Shown piece by piece: positions 39,797-53,600 of a stretch of 64,000 nt of DNA. The stretch comes from Alviniconcha marisindica (taxonomy: Eukaryota; Mollusca; Gastropoda; Provannidae). A program made the position numbers and the translations under genes. The stretch lies in NCBI GenBank assembly GCA_018857735.1, contig JABMCL010002087.1:94501-158500 (forward strand). Direction: 5' to 3'. The number at the start of each line of letters is the position of its first letter. Positions within the stretch are counted from its first letter, which is position 1. The notes beneath the pieces are model-generated. The model did not search any database, had not been told where the DNA came from, and saw only the letters and a list, made by a program, of their open reading frames with translations.

Positions 39797-39808
39797 ACAC
39801 ACACACAA
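39527..39808. repeat. AT tract and CA microsatellite pair
   Basis: TA repeats at 39,527-39,600 and CA repeats at 39,751-39,808. Confidence 0.93.
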
Positions 39809-40564
39809 ATATTTGTATAAATAACATCAAACACAAACTCACAACAGCAATTTCTTCTACAGTAGAACTGATTAGGCGATGACTCAGATTTTGACATTTG
39901 CTACTTCATAATCTCTTATTGAACATCATATCTTTGGGGTTAAGTCTATCATCTGTCTAAAGTTAGAGCACCTGAGGCTCATAAAGAAGATGGGGAGAGA
40001 AAAAGAGCAATTTCTGTGGCCCCAAAAGGGGGCCTGCACCGAGCATTTGCACACTTTGTGTCATCTGGTTAAATAGTGTTCTTTTTAACCTCATAAGTGT
40101 TGGTGATATTTTTTCCGTTTTGTTGTTGTTGTTGTTGTGTGGTTTTGTTGTTGTTGTTGTTTTGGGGTTATTAGCACAACACACAGTTACAGTAAAACCG
40201 TCTTAAAACAGGATGTTAAAATCTGATTACTCATTTACTCAACAAACTCAAAACAAACTGGATACTGACAGTTTTACTACTGAAAGGTATGATCAAAGCT
40301 GGCCAACTTAAGTATCCTAAATTTTGGAATGTTATTTTAATATTATATGTGTATCATTAATACATTATACAAAACAAATTTGCAAGGAACCAATACCATT
40401 CCAAAAATCAAGTTACCTGAGTCTGATGCAACCCCACACCACTTAAAATTACCCACAAAATTGTCCATCCAATTTTGTTGAATGTAAACAATTCCTCCCC
40501 CCCCCCCTACTTTCTCCATCCACATCATGGATGGATATAGTAGTTGGTACTTACACTTTTCCTT

Positions 40565-40566
<2 letters not shown>

Positions 40567-40602
<36 letters not shown>
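40567..40602. repeat. AT dinucleotide tract
   Basis: About 36 bases of TA repeats in intron 1 of the myosin gene. Confidence 0.93.
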
Positions 40603-40603
<1 letters not shown>

Positions 40604-43109
40604 ATCTGCTATAGTGCCAAGACAAGATTTAATAATAATCACAGTGGGGTCCTACCATGCACATACATTTCATAATCAAGCTAAAACAACAACAAAACAC
40701 AACATTAACATGCAAAATGTCATCAACATCTGTTCCATTTCTGCATGTTTTGTGTTGTCCTATCAAAATCATCATTCTTTTTAACCTTTTATGTGTTTAC
40801 ACCCAAACAAAATCAGAGGGAGGTAAGCTTATTCCTATGAGGTCAAAACAATAAAATAAATCTAATTAAATGGGAGAGAGGGGCCAGGAGAGAACAGGGC
40901 AACAGCAGCTGACCCAGTAAAATCAAACTTGTTTCAGGTCAGATGATTCAACACAATCTAAGAATAGGATCCCACAAAATAACACATAATGCCGAGCAGG
41001 GGAAAGGGGGGTGGGGGGGGGGGGGGGGGGGGGGTGAGAGCTTGATCAGATGACAAAGGTGATATGGAGCCTGTGAATAATCCTCTTCCACCTGAACTTG
41101 GCACCTGAGGGACAAGCCCCTGTGTTGTGTGTGTACACGACTGGATGGGAGAAGCAACGCCTAGCTGAGCCAATACCCTCCGTCAACATTGACTGGGACA
41201 CAAACATTGTGTACTGAAGCCTGCAACGCCCTGAAATCATCCCGGGACCCTTGCCACTGGCCTGTTTGCTACTAATGTCAGGTCTCTGGGATCACAGGGC
41301 ATCAATTAGCGCAGTATTAACCACACTGATCAGTTTTCAATCCTTTTTTCTTTAGTTCCTGTTGCTGACATTTTGGGTTCCTTTGTTTTCAGGTTCTGTT
41401 TGAGGTTTTGCTTCTATACATGTATGTTTGTTTTGCTTGTTATTTTTGTTGTTGTTTGGGAGTGGGAGTTGTTCTTTGCTGTTGTTTTTGTTGCAGTTTT
41501 TTTTTTACTCAAGTGAGTATACTGTTTTGGCACGGAATAAAGGACCCTCGGTTTGGCAGAAATGTGTGATTTATGTGTACTTCTGTCTTTGTGCTGCAAA
41601 ATACAATCTAAACATTCATGGTCCAGTCATCCCAATACTTGGATCTCAACTCAACTTTGGTAATATCAGGCTATAGTCAAACTCAAATCAGTGCATGATG
41701 AGTTCCAGTTTAAAGATGGCTCTTCAATGGTAATACTATGAAGTCAGTTCCATGTCTCAAGGGGTGGTGCAAAGCATCCACCAATTCAAAAGTAACACTC
41801 AGAAGGGTAATTTTTCATGAATTATAACCTAAATAAAAACTGAGATTTTTTAATTGTTATTTATTAACTGTAACATAAACTTCTGTTTATAGACATATTT
41901 TACAATAATAATAACTCTTTTATAAACACAACCTCATTCAGCTATCCCTCATTCTTTGTCTACAACATGCAGTTAGTTTTTCTCAAAGGCAGACAGACAG
42001 CCAGCTAAATATTGTGGAAAGGCAGCATGGAAGAGGTGTGTTTTAAGTTGAGCTTTAAAAGATGACAAAGACAAGGAGAGGTTGATGTTCAGTGGCAGCG
42101 AATTTCAAACATCCATAATTACCTCCAACTTCAGATCACAAAGCATACACATGTCTGCCATGTCTAAAATTCCAAATGCTGTATTTTGAACGAACTTGTG
42201 ACATCATCTGAATAACCGTGTGTACTTTGAAGAAGCTAAAAAAAAAAAAAAAACTTTTTTTTTATATAGACAAGTTGGCTGCAGACACTTAAAAAATCAA
42301 CATACAATGAACATACAATCTGCAGATCACACGGATAACTGGTCAGCTTGGGCATTTGACTTGTGTTAATAAATCAATGAAAAGAACATCATATTTGTTG
42401 CTGTATGTCCCCTATAAAAGCATAATTTTCTTCACCATTTCTCAATTTTAGGGTGTGGTTTTCTGTGGTTTTAGGGTGTGTTTTTTGGTTAGTTTAAGGG
42501 TGTGTTTTTCTGTGGTATTGCAGCCACTTTCCTGCACTGTAAAATTACCATTAGACCACACATATTAACAACTGGTTTGGGCCAATAAATTCACAATCAA
42601 AACCATGTGTGTAGTTGTAAAGTTTTATTATTTGGTACTGTATCACTGTCACTAGTGTCTGTCACAAAATTTCAAAAGGCTGATTGTATGGCAGAAGCCA
42701 TGCCCCCATCAAGTGCCTGTGCTCTGAAAACACAGCTTGGAACTGTTCAGTTCTGACACCTCATACTAAGAACTGGCATTGGTCTGAATGCCAGAAGTGC
42801 ACTTAAAGCCAGATCACCTTTTAACCTGATCTTTCTCCTGACATTTGAAAGTTGACAAAGATCAGCACTGCTGTTATAAATAGCAGCTGGATCATGTGCT
42901 GCACCCAAGAAGAGAGGGATGGAGCACCTGATTTCCAGCACACTGTATCAAAAGGATGAGGGCAGCTGTGAACTACAGTTTTCAGTCCAACACAACTACC
43001 ATTCTCAGTCTAACTAACCTAATCATGCACAGAGTTCCTTTAATCAGAACTACAGGAAGTCCATGCACACCCCAGTACACTAGCATAATACACTATACAG
43101 TGACAGTAA

Positions 43110-43210
43110 ATGTTTGTATGCTTACCGCTTTCGAGACACTTCCTTGTTGTAAAACTTGGTGAATAAAGAATCTGAATGGTGACACTGAAGTGTGATCCGA
43201 TCAGGCAACA
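43110..43210. repeat. About 105-bp dispersed repeat, copy 2
   Basis: Matches 37,555-37,662, including GAATCTGAATGGTGACACTG. AATAAA is present, so it may be a retroelement or SINE 3' end. Confidence 0.92.
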
Positions 43211-43439
43211 CTAAGGCAGGTGTGCATGGAAATAAAATCTCATTATTTCCCTAAATACAAATAACCAGGCCTAAGAGTAAGAATCTCCCACCCACACCCC
43301 ACCTACCCACAAACCAAGAAGATCCCATTCTTCAAGAACTAAGAAGATGAAGGTGAGGTTAATTAATCATATCTTTCACAATTGACAATACAAATTTAAG
43401 TGTGATACTAGTACAGTAGTACTAATAGTATGCTTCAGT

Positions 43440-43660
43440 GAGTGCCTGTACATGCATGCAGTTATGTGTGTGCACATGTGCATGCATGTGTGTGAGTGTG
43501 TGTGTGTGTGTACAGTCGTACTAATAGTATGCTTTGGTGAGTGCCTGTACATGTATGCATATGTGTGTGTTTGTGTGTGAGTGTGTGTGCATGTGTTGCG
43601 TCATTCTGTGTGTGTTTGTGTGCATGTGTCACTCTGTGTGTGTCTGTGTGTAACAGCAAT
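43440..43660. repeat. GT/TGCA-rich region with internal duplication
   Basis: TACTAATAGTATGCTT followed by GTGAGTGCCTGTACATG occurs twice (43,419 and 43,519 regions), each followed by TGTG tracts. Confidence 0.85.
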
Positions 43661-44487
43661 GCATGAACTGATAAGTTGATGAACCAACACCAAGAAATAT
43701 AACATTTCAAAATGTTGACATTTTCTCAGATACTTTGTTAAAAATGGAAGTTACTAGAAACTAAGTAAGTGAATTCTTTCAGTAGATTTTGTATAAAAAT
43801 TATACATAACAATTAACATGTACTGAGCAGACCATTTTTGATGACTGTATTGATCAACATTCATCATCTGAATCAATCAGGGAGCTTTGTGTCACATCAC
43901 AACCAGCTTCAAATTCAAAACCAGTGGTGTCACCATGACATACTTCAAGGGAGTTCTCAGACAGTTGTTTATACTTTTCACCAAAAAGTGCTTGAAGAAC
44001 ACTGTTTGTCAGTGAACACTGTTCATATACAATGTTCATTGACACTATTCACAATGTTTTGTGTTGACCAATGAAATTTATTTTTAAAGTTTGTTCTGAA
44101 ACTGGGATGAAAAAAAGAGAAGGAAGATGGGTGGGAGAATCGTTTGTTTTTGAAGATTTTCCTTTGTCTTTGTTGTTGTTGTTGTGGTCCTTATGTTATC
44201 CAAACTTTGTCAGTACAGGCTTTTTTGTGGGTTTTTTGTTTGTTTCTTTCTTTCTTTGTCTAAGAACCAGTCTAACTGTCAAAAAGTGATACAGGTCAGA
44301 CCTTCTCCTGAAGGAGAAGACATTATAAGAAGACAACAGCATATACATGTTGAACACACAGTTCCACATTAACAAGTCCTGGTGGGGTGTTTATTGCAAC
44401 TTGGCAACAGCTCTAGCACTGATTGTGTGCAAGAGCAAAATTATGGGTCATCAAACACTCTCGTCTCATCATTCAATAATCTACTGA

Positions 44488-44520
<33 letters not shown>

Positions 44521-45285
44521 CATGCATGAGTGTGTGAGTGTGTGTATGTGTGTGTGTGTGTGGGGGGGGGTGTGCATGCACACATATGCACATGCATGTG
44601 TTTCCTCAATGACAATGTTAATTGTTATTTTGTTGGCCAAAAGCCATACATTTCTCAACCTGAGCAAGTTTTTAGTTTTGTTGTTGGCTTGTTTCTCAAA
44701 GAGCAAATTAGTTTGTTAGGACTAGTATGTTTGATTCCTAGTTTTTAGTTTTCAGCACATTAAACTTTAATAAAAGAATACATTATTAGTACTAATAGCA
44801 GTCGTATAGCTGCTCTGCATGGGACCCACACAGCACCAAAGAAGTCAGAGCCCTGGAAACTAGAGAGTCACACAGCCTACTGGGTACAACATCGCTATTG
44901 CCAAACATTAAGTGTGGACCTGATGATCAGATCCTGTGACTGGCCATCCCTCCAGGAACAACAACAAACAAACAAAAGATACAGACTAAGCAACCTCTTA
45001 AATTCTATCACAACATCATCACTGTGAATAAAAAGTACAGTCCCAGCAGACCAAGCCAGCCAAGAAGACCCCCAAGACATGGCCATCCATTTCAACATCC
45101 CTACCCATCTTGCAGAACTGATTATCTCAAATCCTCCTTTTTCCCCAGCACAAAAACCCTGACTGGTACAGCCTGCCTAGGGAGACTTCCATGCCCATGG
45201 CCAAGACCCTGGCATCCTTCCAGTCCCTGCTGTCTTCATCCCACTAACCAAATCTCTGCTCTGTTTTTCTCTTTCTTCCCACCAC

Positions 45286-45383
45286 CAACTTCAACACTTT
45301 GAAAACTATGACAATTCACTGGGGATTTCGGTGAATTGTGAAATCCCCAGTGAATTGTCATAGTTTTCAAAGTGTTGAAGTTG
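45286..45383. repeat. Perfect 43-bp inverted repeat with 12-base loop
   Basis: Arms 45,286-45,328 and 45,341-45,383 are exact reverse complements around CGGTGAATTGTG. The arm starts CAACTTCAACACTTTG and ends CTGGGGATTT. Confidence 0.96.
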
Positions 45384-45984
45384 GATACTATACAAAAGAA
45401 GAAGAATTACTGTAAAAATGTATTAGCAGTTATGATCCACTGCCACTACCAGTACCACTGATGCGATAATCGCCACAGTGTGACAGTATCAGAAGCCCAC
45501 TTTCACTACACTAGTTTTAGTATGTTATGTGCTGATGGCTTCATAAAATTGCATACACATTACAAGGTTACGCACATGAGACCTCATAAATTTGCAGTAT
45601 TATCTATAAATCATCAAAACCAAAATGAATAAGAACAGCACTAGCAGTAGCAACAACAAAAAACAAAAGTCATCTAAAATTCTAACCCAGGCAGCTTTAA
45701 TCAGCTAATGTGCAAGGTCAAAATCTTGAACAATACTGGTTAACTAGTACTATTCAGATGTCTACAATGTACAGTGTAACAGTACAATTACTGCAAACCA
45801 TAGGTGGGTAAGATCTATCCACAGAAAAGGGTGTTGACTAATCGGTCAAACAAGTGTTTGACTCTTTGAGTAAAACATTACCAGTACCACAATTACACAA
45901 TATAATTTTTTTAGAAGCTAAACGCAGAAGCAAACCAACCAGTGCTGTATGTGAATTTGTATTGCATGTACTGTATGCATACAC

Positions 45985-46160
45985 CACATAATATAATAGT
46001 TCATTATTATACAGTGGTATCAATACCACTTTTAGTTCCACTTATAACAGTTTATTATTATAAAAACAATAGTATCAATACCACTTTTAGTTCTAATTAT
46101 AATAGTTTATTATTATACAATAGTACAGAGTAGTAATACCACTTTTAGTTCCACAAGCAT
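45985..46160. repeat. About 60-bp tandem repeat, three units
   Basis: Units share ATACCACTTTTAGTTC and AGTTTATTATTATA. Confidence 0.88.
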
Positions 46161-47245
46161 ATTATTATTAAACTGTTAAGTTATTCAGAACACCTCCCAC
46201 AATCAATGGCAAAGCCTGACACAAATTATATCCATCTGCTATTTTACTGTTACTGTCAGTTAAAAGTACTGCAGTCGACTGTCATTGTGTCAGCAAACAT
46301 ACATAGCTGAACAACAGTGTATACATAACACTGCACCTGTGCTTAGTTCACTTGTTTATTTGTTACAAATACATCATCATCATCATGCAGTATATTTGTA
46401 TTACTATATAAAACAATTTGTTAAAAGCCAAAAAGGTATGCTAAAGTACAATCCTCATTCATTATGACATTTATTTATAGGTGCTTTAACTTTGATAGTG
46501 TGACTGTGACAAGTGCAAACAAAATAACCATTTACTGAACTAAATAATTTGTATCACTGGAATGTGAGTTACTTATAAAATTAATAATGTCATAATTTAA
46601 ACCCAAGACAAATACTTGTAATTGTATGCCGGAGATTAAAATTCCATAGCACAATGTGTAAGCTGGGTGTACACATGTCAAATCATGTGACATGTGTGTA
46701 GTTTCTCACCAAAAGAAATAAACACATGAAGACAATGCAGGGTCATCTGACACAAAAGGAGTTTGATCCATCCTTCCATTTCCAGCCGGCATGCTCGTAG
46801 TAATCGCCGTTGTCATTCAGTGACACACACACAGACATCTTAATGACGAAAGAGCCCCCCCTTACCTGTGTGCATAACCTGGGGCAGTCTCATGCTGAGA
46901 CTGGGAGCTCTCCTCACCTGTGTCCTTTTAGCATTCTGTCGTCCTATGATCCCACCCCTATCACTAAAACAGCAGCCCCGTCTAAAGCACAATACACCAC
47001 AAACTTAGCAGAGAAGAAAGAAAAAAGCCGCAGCCAAGTTGTACGTGGTGGTATTCGTTATCATTTCCTTGTCCATCGGCTGTCACCGACGAGCGGTAAG
47101 CAAAATCGGTGTCTGCATTTTGGGGCAGGTAAACAGGGTTGCCGGGTTTAGACACAAGTTCCTTACTGTGAATTTCGACCAAATCACACAAAAATCAGCT
47201 ACAGATCGGTGTACAAACGATCAGAGGCAAAGTATTTGACCTTAC

Positions 47246-47480
47246 CTGTGCGATAATTGTTAATATTTCCTACATTGCACAAAATCAGTGGAGCAAGGCA
47301 CTGAGCGAGGTTTTGATACAGTGTCACACCCAAAAGCCAGTTCGAGATCCAGTCACCGACGACAGTGAATGGAGAGTATGCCAATGCAATTTCTGGCCCT
47401 GTGAAATAATATCCCTGAAGTCGCGAGAAGCGATGGTAGTAGTCAGCGTTTCAGTTTGCCAACAAAAAGCATTGGTTATC
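47246..47480 (-). other. Candidate non-coding first exon and promoter region of the myosin gene
   Basis: On the minus strand the sequence TCGCACAG is followed by a good donor, GTAAGG, at 47,244-47,245. The surrounding 47.04-47.48 kb has more CpG than its flanks. The acceptor before the start-codon exon requires an upstream exon, and this is the best placed one seen. The 3' edge at 47,246 is a splice-site guess and the 5' edge is arbitrary. A second donor-like GTAAGG lies near 46,865. Confidence 0.35.
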
Positions 47481-48328
47481 GCTAAAGCGGGCTTCTCTTA
47501 AATAAAACTGTTAACATCCTGTGATTACACCAGATTCTAACTAACATTTTTCTTAATCAGTTCTGGCATTTTGCTGGACTGACAACACAATTAGATCTAG
47601 ATCCAAATATTAATAATAGTTTACTATAACTAGATTTTAACTACTGAGGACCATTTCAGAAGAGAATGTTAACAAGAAAACGAAGAAAAAGGGAACAGCA
47701 ATAAACTATAGATTTACTGAGCAGTATATTTACTTTCTTTATTATGTAGTCAGGTCAAGTCAAGTCAAAGACATGGGTACTACACATGACTAATGAACAA
47801 ACAAAGACACAATATCTACCTGTATAAAAGATTCACAGTTTAAGAGTGTGCATTCGTGTATAGGCAAGCTTAAAAACACAAATATTAGTTCAACAGTGTA
47901 TGCTACTTATGGAATTTCACTCTCTAAAAATAAACAGTGTCATACATAATATGTTTGACATATAACACATTAATCAGGACAAGTACAATTATTACTATTT
48001 CCATCCTATCCCTTCACACCCACACCCACATCAATACACCCTCTTCCTACTTCACAGAAAAATATGCTTGATAATAATAACACCATTGTGGGAACTTTTG
48101 ACAAGCCTTATTTTTCTCTGCTTATATAAACTGTTTCAGTGACTAAGCTTCAAAGTATGTAGAATCACTCTAGATTTACATAACATTATATACATACTTA
48201 TCACAATGTTATAAACAGACTAACCACTGCTGCATTAAATGACAAAGGTTAAAAGCAAACAGGTGTGTCCTATCAAAGCCTGAACCACACAGTAGGGTGG
48301 GATTTTTCAGTTTTTGTTGTTGGAGTTT

Positions 48329-48330
<2 letters not shown>

Positions 48331-48381
<51 letters not shown>
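48331..48381. repeat. GT microsatellite
   Basis: About 50 bases of GT upstream of the plus-strand gene. Confidence 0.95.
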
Positions 48382-48384
<3 letters not shown>

Positions 48385-48917
48385 TACAGTTTTATACTCT
48401 GATCTCCAATGGGGGCATACACTGTTGGTTGGTGTTGACTAATTGTTTTCTATTTTGCCGATTTTGTTTGGTTTTAGGCTTTTCCAGCCAAATAGAGGGT
48501 TAACACCGAGTGTATACACAGGCTCCACACAATGACTTCTGGCATCTACCATAAGTTTGACTCTGCCATAACTTGTTCCATCAGGTTTCACTTATGAGAA
48601 CTCAGTGGCAGATCAAGACAGTGGTCTGCTTCTGTCCATGAGAAGACAACAGCTGAAACTGGATATGTTTGCAAAGGTTACAATGCAAATGGAAGGCAGG
48701 CCTTGGAAAAACTTTTTCATGGAGGCTTGGTGGTTTTTGTTATCAACTGTGCTATGTTTCTCCGAATCAAAGTTTTCATCGATCATACAACAGAGGTACC
48801 AGCAAAAGGCTGATATCATGGCCGTGAAAAGAAAAGAAAAGAAAACAAAACCCGGAAAAGGAGCACTATTTCGTGGTGCTCCAAAGGAATAGCTGACACA
48901 CTGGTGAGCAAAAGTAA

Positions 48918-48925
48918 TGACGTCA
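48918..48925. promoter_or_regulatory. cAMP-response-element palindrome between the divergent genes
   Basis: Perfect TGACGTCA. It lies 352 bases before the start codon at 49,277. A second half-site, TGACGT, lies at 49,226-49,231 inside the near-palindrome GACTGACGTTCAGTC. Binding is not shown by sequence alone. Confidence 0.5.
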
Positions 48926-49276
48926 TCCAACAATTTGCAAAAGTCAATATCCATTTTTTTGGTGCTACAATTATGCTTACAAACTGTCGGAAGTAGTGCT
49001 AAAATAAAATCTGTCGTAAAAATAAGTAAGGTTTTCGTCCAAAAATTAGGAGAAAAGTTGGTGCACATAAAACGATGACGATTCTTACAAGCACTGAGAT
49101 TGGGGCGAGGCATTGCGAAAGACCAGAGTGCGTGCGTTTTGCAAACTAAAAATAGCACAACACGCAGTCTAAAAAGACTGGCACAGTTCTTTCTTGTGAA
49201 TTTATTCGTGAATGCTCTTGTCGACTGACGTTCAGTCACTGTTGTGAACGTGCAGAATAAGGTATCAGTTGGGAAA

Positions 49277-49315
49277 ATGACAGTGGGATGGAGAACTCTC
49301 GACGTTGGGGAGAAG
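49277..49315 (+). CDS. Vault/SPFH-like gene exon 1 (residues 1-13)
   Basis: Encodes MTVGWRTLDVGEK, followed by donor GTAGGC. The ATG is preceded by GGGAAA, with A at -3. 13 codons, phase 0. It lies 352 bases downstream of a CRE palindrome. Confidence 0.85.
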
Positions 49316-50581
49316 GTAGGCTGTCAGATCTGTCGGTTTTTGTTTTATTGACCAGGGTCCACGGAATGTTAGTGTGTTACTTTTTTATAAGTTAGTTTTA
49401 AGTTTAGGCTCCTCTATCATAGTTCAGGAGCTGTGTGAGAGTCGAGGTGGCCGTCCTGGGCTGTCCGTCCTGACGAGCCTTCTGGTTTCCGTGGATGTAA
49501 AGCTATATTGAACCATGCTTCGGCATTGGTCTCAGCTTGTCCCTAATATGTCTACTGACATCTGAGGACATTAAGCAACACTACCAACCTACCTACCTAC
49601 CTACCGGCTCCTCTATTTTTTCCCAAGTGCTTCAGGTTGGAATTTTAGCAATCAGATTTTAGACCGACACGGCTTTTGTATTAATGCATTTTGATCATTA
49701 AAAATGTTCAAAGAATTTCTTTGGCTGGCTAACCCAGAATTTGAAATCGACACCTATCTCCATTGTAGTTGTGGCAGAGCCATCCCAGTGTTCATTAACC
49801 AGCAGACGAGTTAATGATTCAGAATGTGCATTGTGTTGGTACTGTAGTAACAGTGTACACGTAGTGTTGTCTTCAACAGGGAGCATCCATTGGATAGTGT
49901 GAGGAAACTTGGATAAATTATCCAAATGGTGCCATCAGCAAGTTGTTTTGTCTTTAAGTCCTGCCTTTGTTCACTGCCTCCTCAGCCAATGTCTCATCAT
50001 AATTAATGCCGACCACAATTTGCCAAAACTAGCCTGGTGCCATGTTTTGGTTAGTGACATGACAAGCAAACTGGAACCAAACACGTATGAAATTCATACT
50101 TTTTTTCTTTTCTTTTTGACATGAAAAATAGTGAGAAACAAAAACATGCAACATAAGATGAAAAAGAAAACACAGCAGGCTGACAAACAATGGAAATGAA
50201 AGGCAAATTCATGTAAACTCATTTAATATTTTGCAGGCATTGGTGTATGATCATGAGGGACATGCAAGGATTGAAGAAGGGCCAAAGCGGGTAGGTGAAT
50301 AGTATTGAAAATATTATTTTCTAGATTTGTGTTTCAGATGCATCTGTGAATATTTTAAGGTATATTGTTCAGAAATCATGTTGAACATTTGCTTGTGCTA
50401 TGATAATAAAATATCTCACCCCAAATACCTCAAACCTCCATTTCATAATTTGTTGCAGAGCGTGAAAATCAGATCTTATGGCTGGTGTTGAAAAATAACA
50501 AATAATAACAATATAAAGAAATGAGCCATCAAAATAAAGAATAAAATGTAATACAGGTTATGGTTCATTTGTCTGGCTGAG

Positions 50582-50662
<81 letters not shown>

Positions 50663-53600
50663 GGGGCATTAAATATTTGTCTTAGAAGCAGAACTTGTTT
50701 TACAGCCTTTCATCAGTTTTTTTTTAAATTTTCTTCCTAACCCAGGTACGTAAGAGAGGTTCAAAACTGTCAGTGTAGAAGTTTATTAGTATGAAATTTA
50801 TGGTGTGCATAAATTATATGATTTTTTAAAAAGCTTTTTTGTTCTGATATACTTTTCCTCATTGCTGTAACAGTTAAGTAAGTCATGAGCGAAAACAAAG
50901 AGGGAACAGTTAAATAAGTCATGAGCAAAAACAAAGAGGGATGTTTTATTCACATGATTAGTTGAGTCAGTGCACCCAATTTATTTCCGACCTCACTTGA
51001 TTAATTGACCCTTCTCACCATTTTAATTCACCCAAATCCCTAAATTTACAATTCGGCTCACTTGATTCAGTGAGCTAATGCAACCTGATTAGTTTACTCA
51101 GGTCATCTGATTAACTGACCCACCAATGCCTCTGATTGGTGGACACAACTCTCTTGATTGGTCAACCCAACACAGTGGACGACCAACAGGTATGACTGGT
51201 GTCAAAATCCCTTCAGAGCTTTGATTATGTACTGCCTGCAGTGGAGTTGAAGATGATACATATTTCCTTAATAAATGCACCAACTAAAAACAGATGAGAT
51301 TACTATTCCTGTATGACAACAGAGTCAAACCAGTATGATGTATAGGGAAAGTATTACAAAGCCTTGTAATTTATTCTGTGTTGATTATATACAAGATTTG
51401 CAAAGTGTGTGTTTGTATGCAACAGCTCCAGTGTTGAAACATTTGTCAGGAATCGTATCATTTAGGTTTGTGTTAACTTACAGCCCCATGGGTTTTGTTG
51501 CAAATTAACATTCCTGTTCTCCTTCTTGGCTGGTTTTCAGTTGTTTTTGTGGCGGGAGCAGTATAACCCATTGCAAAGAGTTGCTGCAACCCAAATTGAG
51601 TACCTCCAAATCTGTTACAAAGATGGAAGAAGAGAACATAGAAAGGGGTGAGTTCATTTATTGATGTTGAAAAGTGACCAAGTGGTTTTCACATGACATT
51701 CTTTGGCTGGTGTCTTGCATGGTTTGGGGCCTGGGCTGGATGCTGGCGGACCCAGATCAGCACTGCACTTTGCCTTTTTGTTCAACAGGGAAACCAGACT
51801 GAATGTAGTCTCTGGGATGAGAACAAAAGCATGTCAACCCTTTCAGTCCTGTGACCTTTGTGGGCTGTGCAGAGCTCCCAGCCTCAGAGTTCAGTCTGCA
51901 GCTCTGTGTGCAATGTGCTTCATTCAGTTGTTCATAACTTAAAAAATATTCTCAGTACATTTCCCCAATTTCATATGCTTATTTAAAAACTGATTGTTGT
52001 TTACTGTGTATGAGCTTGGTTGTGCCAACTCCATTCAGAAACTTTTAGCATGCCTATTGAACCAACCAGTCTTTGATGAAACATTCTGGGTGATGTACAT
52101 GATTATGCTAATTGACTATTACCTGACTGATTTCACCACTGGTCCTTGCAGTAATGTTTCCTTCAACTGAGACCTTATATCTTTATCTGAATCAAAGCTG
52201 CTTTCCAGGTAAGAAAATCCTCACTCCAAAATTTGCTTTGCTTTACATTCATGTCAAACGTTTTGATTGCTTATACTGACAGCAAATGTTCATAAAAAGT
52301 GACAGACATGAATACACATGAATGGCATGGGAAATGATGATGGAGTAGCATTTCTTTACATATAATGCATCCCTTTTTTTTTTTACCCAGGAGTTGTCAG
52401 GGACTGGAATGGCCTTCCTCAAGAGACAGTCCAAGCACCCATGGCACCTTCTTCTTAAAGGCCTCTACATCTTAATCAGTTTTTTTCTTTTCTTTTCCTT
52501 TGGCCTTTCCACACCATGCTTTTTGTCTGCAGCAATTCCCCAAAACATGATCTGCCTGTAGACCATGGGTGTTATAAGATAGAAGAAGGCTTGATTTGGC
52601 CTCTATAAAATACCATGAACTATGGATGGAAATGAAGTCAAAGATGAACAGACATTCAATCACTACACAGAGATGCATACATGTATGTTTCAGGCCCTGT
52701 GTTGAGTTCATCAACCCAGTAGTGCACGAGTCCATTACCAAGTGTGAAATGGAATCCATGGATGCCAATGAGGCCTTGGTGGTCTATGCCACCACAGAGA
52801 AGAGTTGCATTGCCAGGCGCCGCATTGAGTATGGCCCTACCCTCTTCATGCCCAAACCCAATGAGTGGTGAGCAGCTTTAGGACTCTGCAGATGAGCTGT
52901 TTATAGCCAGGGTTAGGGAGACAGTGGTAGTGGTAGTAGTAGCCAAACAACTTTCTCTTGTGATGTTGGACATTTGTTTGTGGATCAAAGGCCACAAAAT
53001 CTGGGTTGTGAATATTCTTTACGTGTGTTCAGACTTCTTTCTACAGCAGCAGTGTTATCAGAGTGGATTTGTAGTTCTATTTCCATTTTATCTGGCCATG
53101 TAGACATGAAACTTGTATGTATTATGTATAGCTCAGCACCTTAGGCTCAGGATGAACAGTGATTTGAGTTGCTTAGGAAGATTGTATTGTTATTTTGGGG
53201 TGCATCAGGATTCAACCGTGTCATTTCACCCATCACAAAAATGGCAGCCTGCAGTGCAATTGTGCAACAGCCACATGCTCACTTTCAGTTTCAAGATCAG
53301 AACTGACTGAAAAATAGGTCAAATCTCACAATGATGAGTATTTTGAAAAACTTTATCCTGTACACAAAAACAACAGGAAACAAATGCATTAAGGCAGTGT
53401 ATCTTCCTTACCTCAACCACCACAAAAGCTGGGCAGTGGCTAACCTCTACTAAAAGCATTCCACTCACATTATGCTTAAGACTCACACACCTGAGTTAGA
53501 AGACAGTGAGGTTGCATTATTCTCACTATCCCATGATTACCACTGTCATAATCCTTGTCCAGTGCAACCTCGAGTATGGTCCAACTGTCCTCATGAGATC

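Larger units (their letters stand above)
47500..49276. other. Intergenic region between the divergent genes
   Basis: Holds a GT tract (48,331-48,381), the CRE palindrome and two overlapping opposite open frames at 48.6-49.2 kb. No gene recognised with confidence. Confidence 0.6.

Noticed and set aside
47199..47384. Minus frame with a plausible protein-like run (SPFTVVGDWISNWLLGV) as a first coding exon
   Set aside because: It has no ATG in frame, no recognised family, and is out of keeping with the myosin start at 33,540; kept only as a candidate UTR exon.
51703..51942. Plus 79-residue frame with several Cys after exon 3 of the vault/SPFH-like gene
   Set aside because: It is intronic, with no splice support and no recognisable domain.
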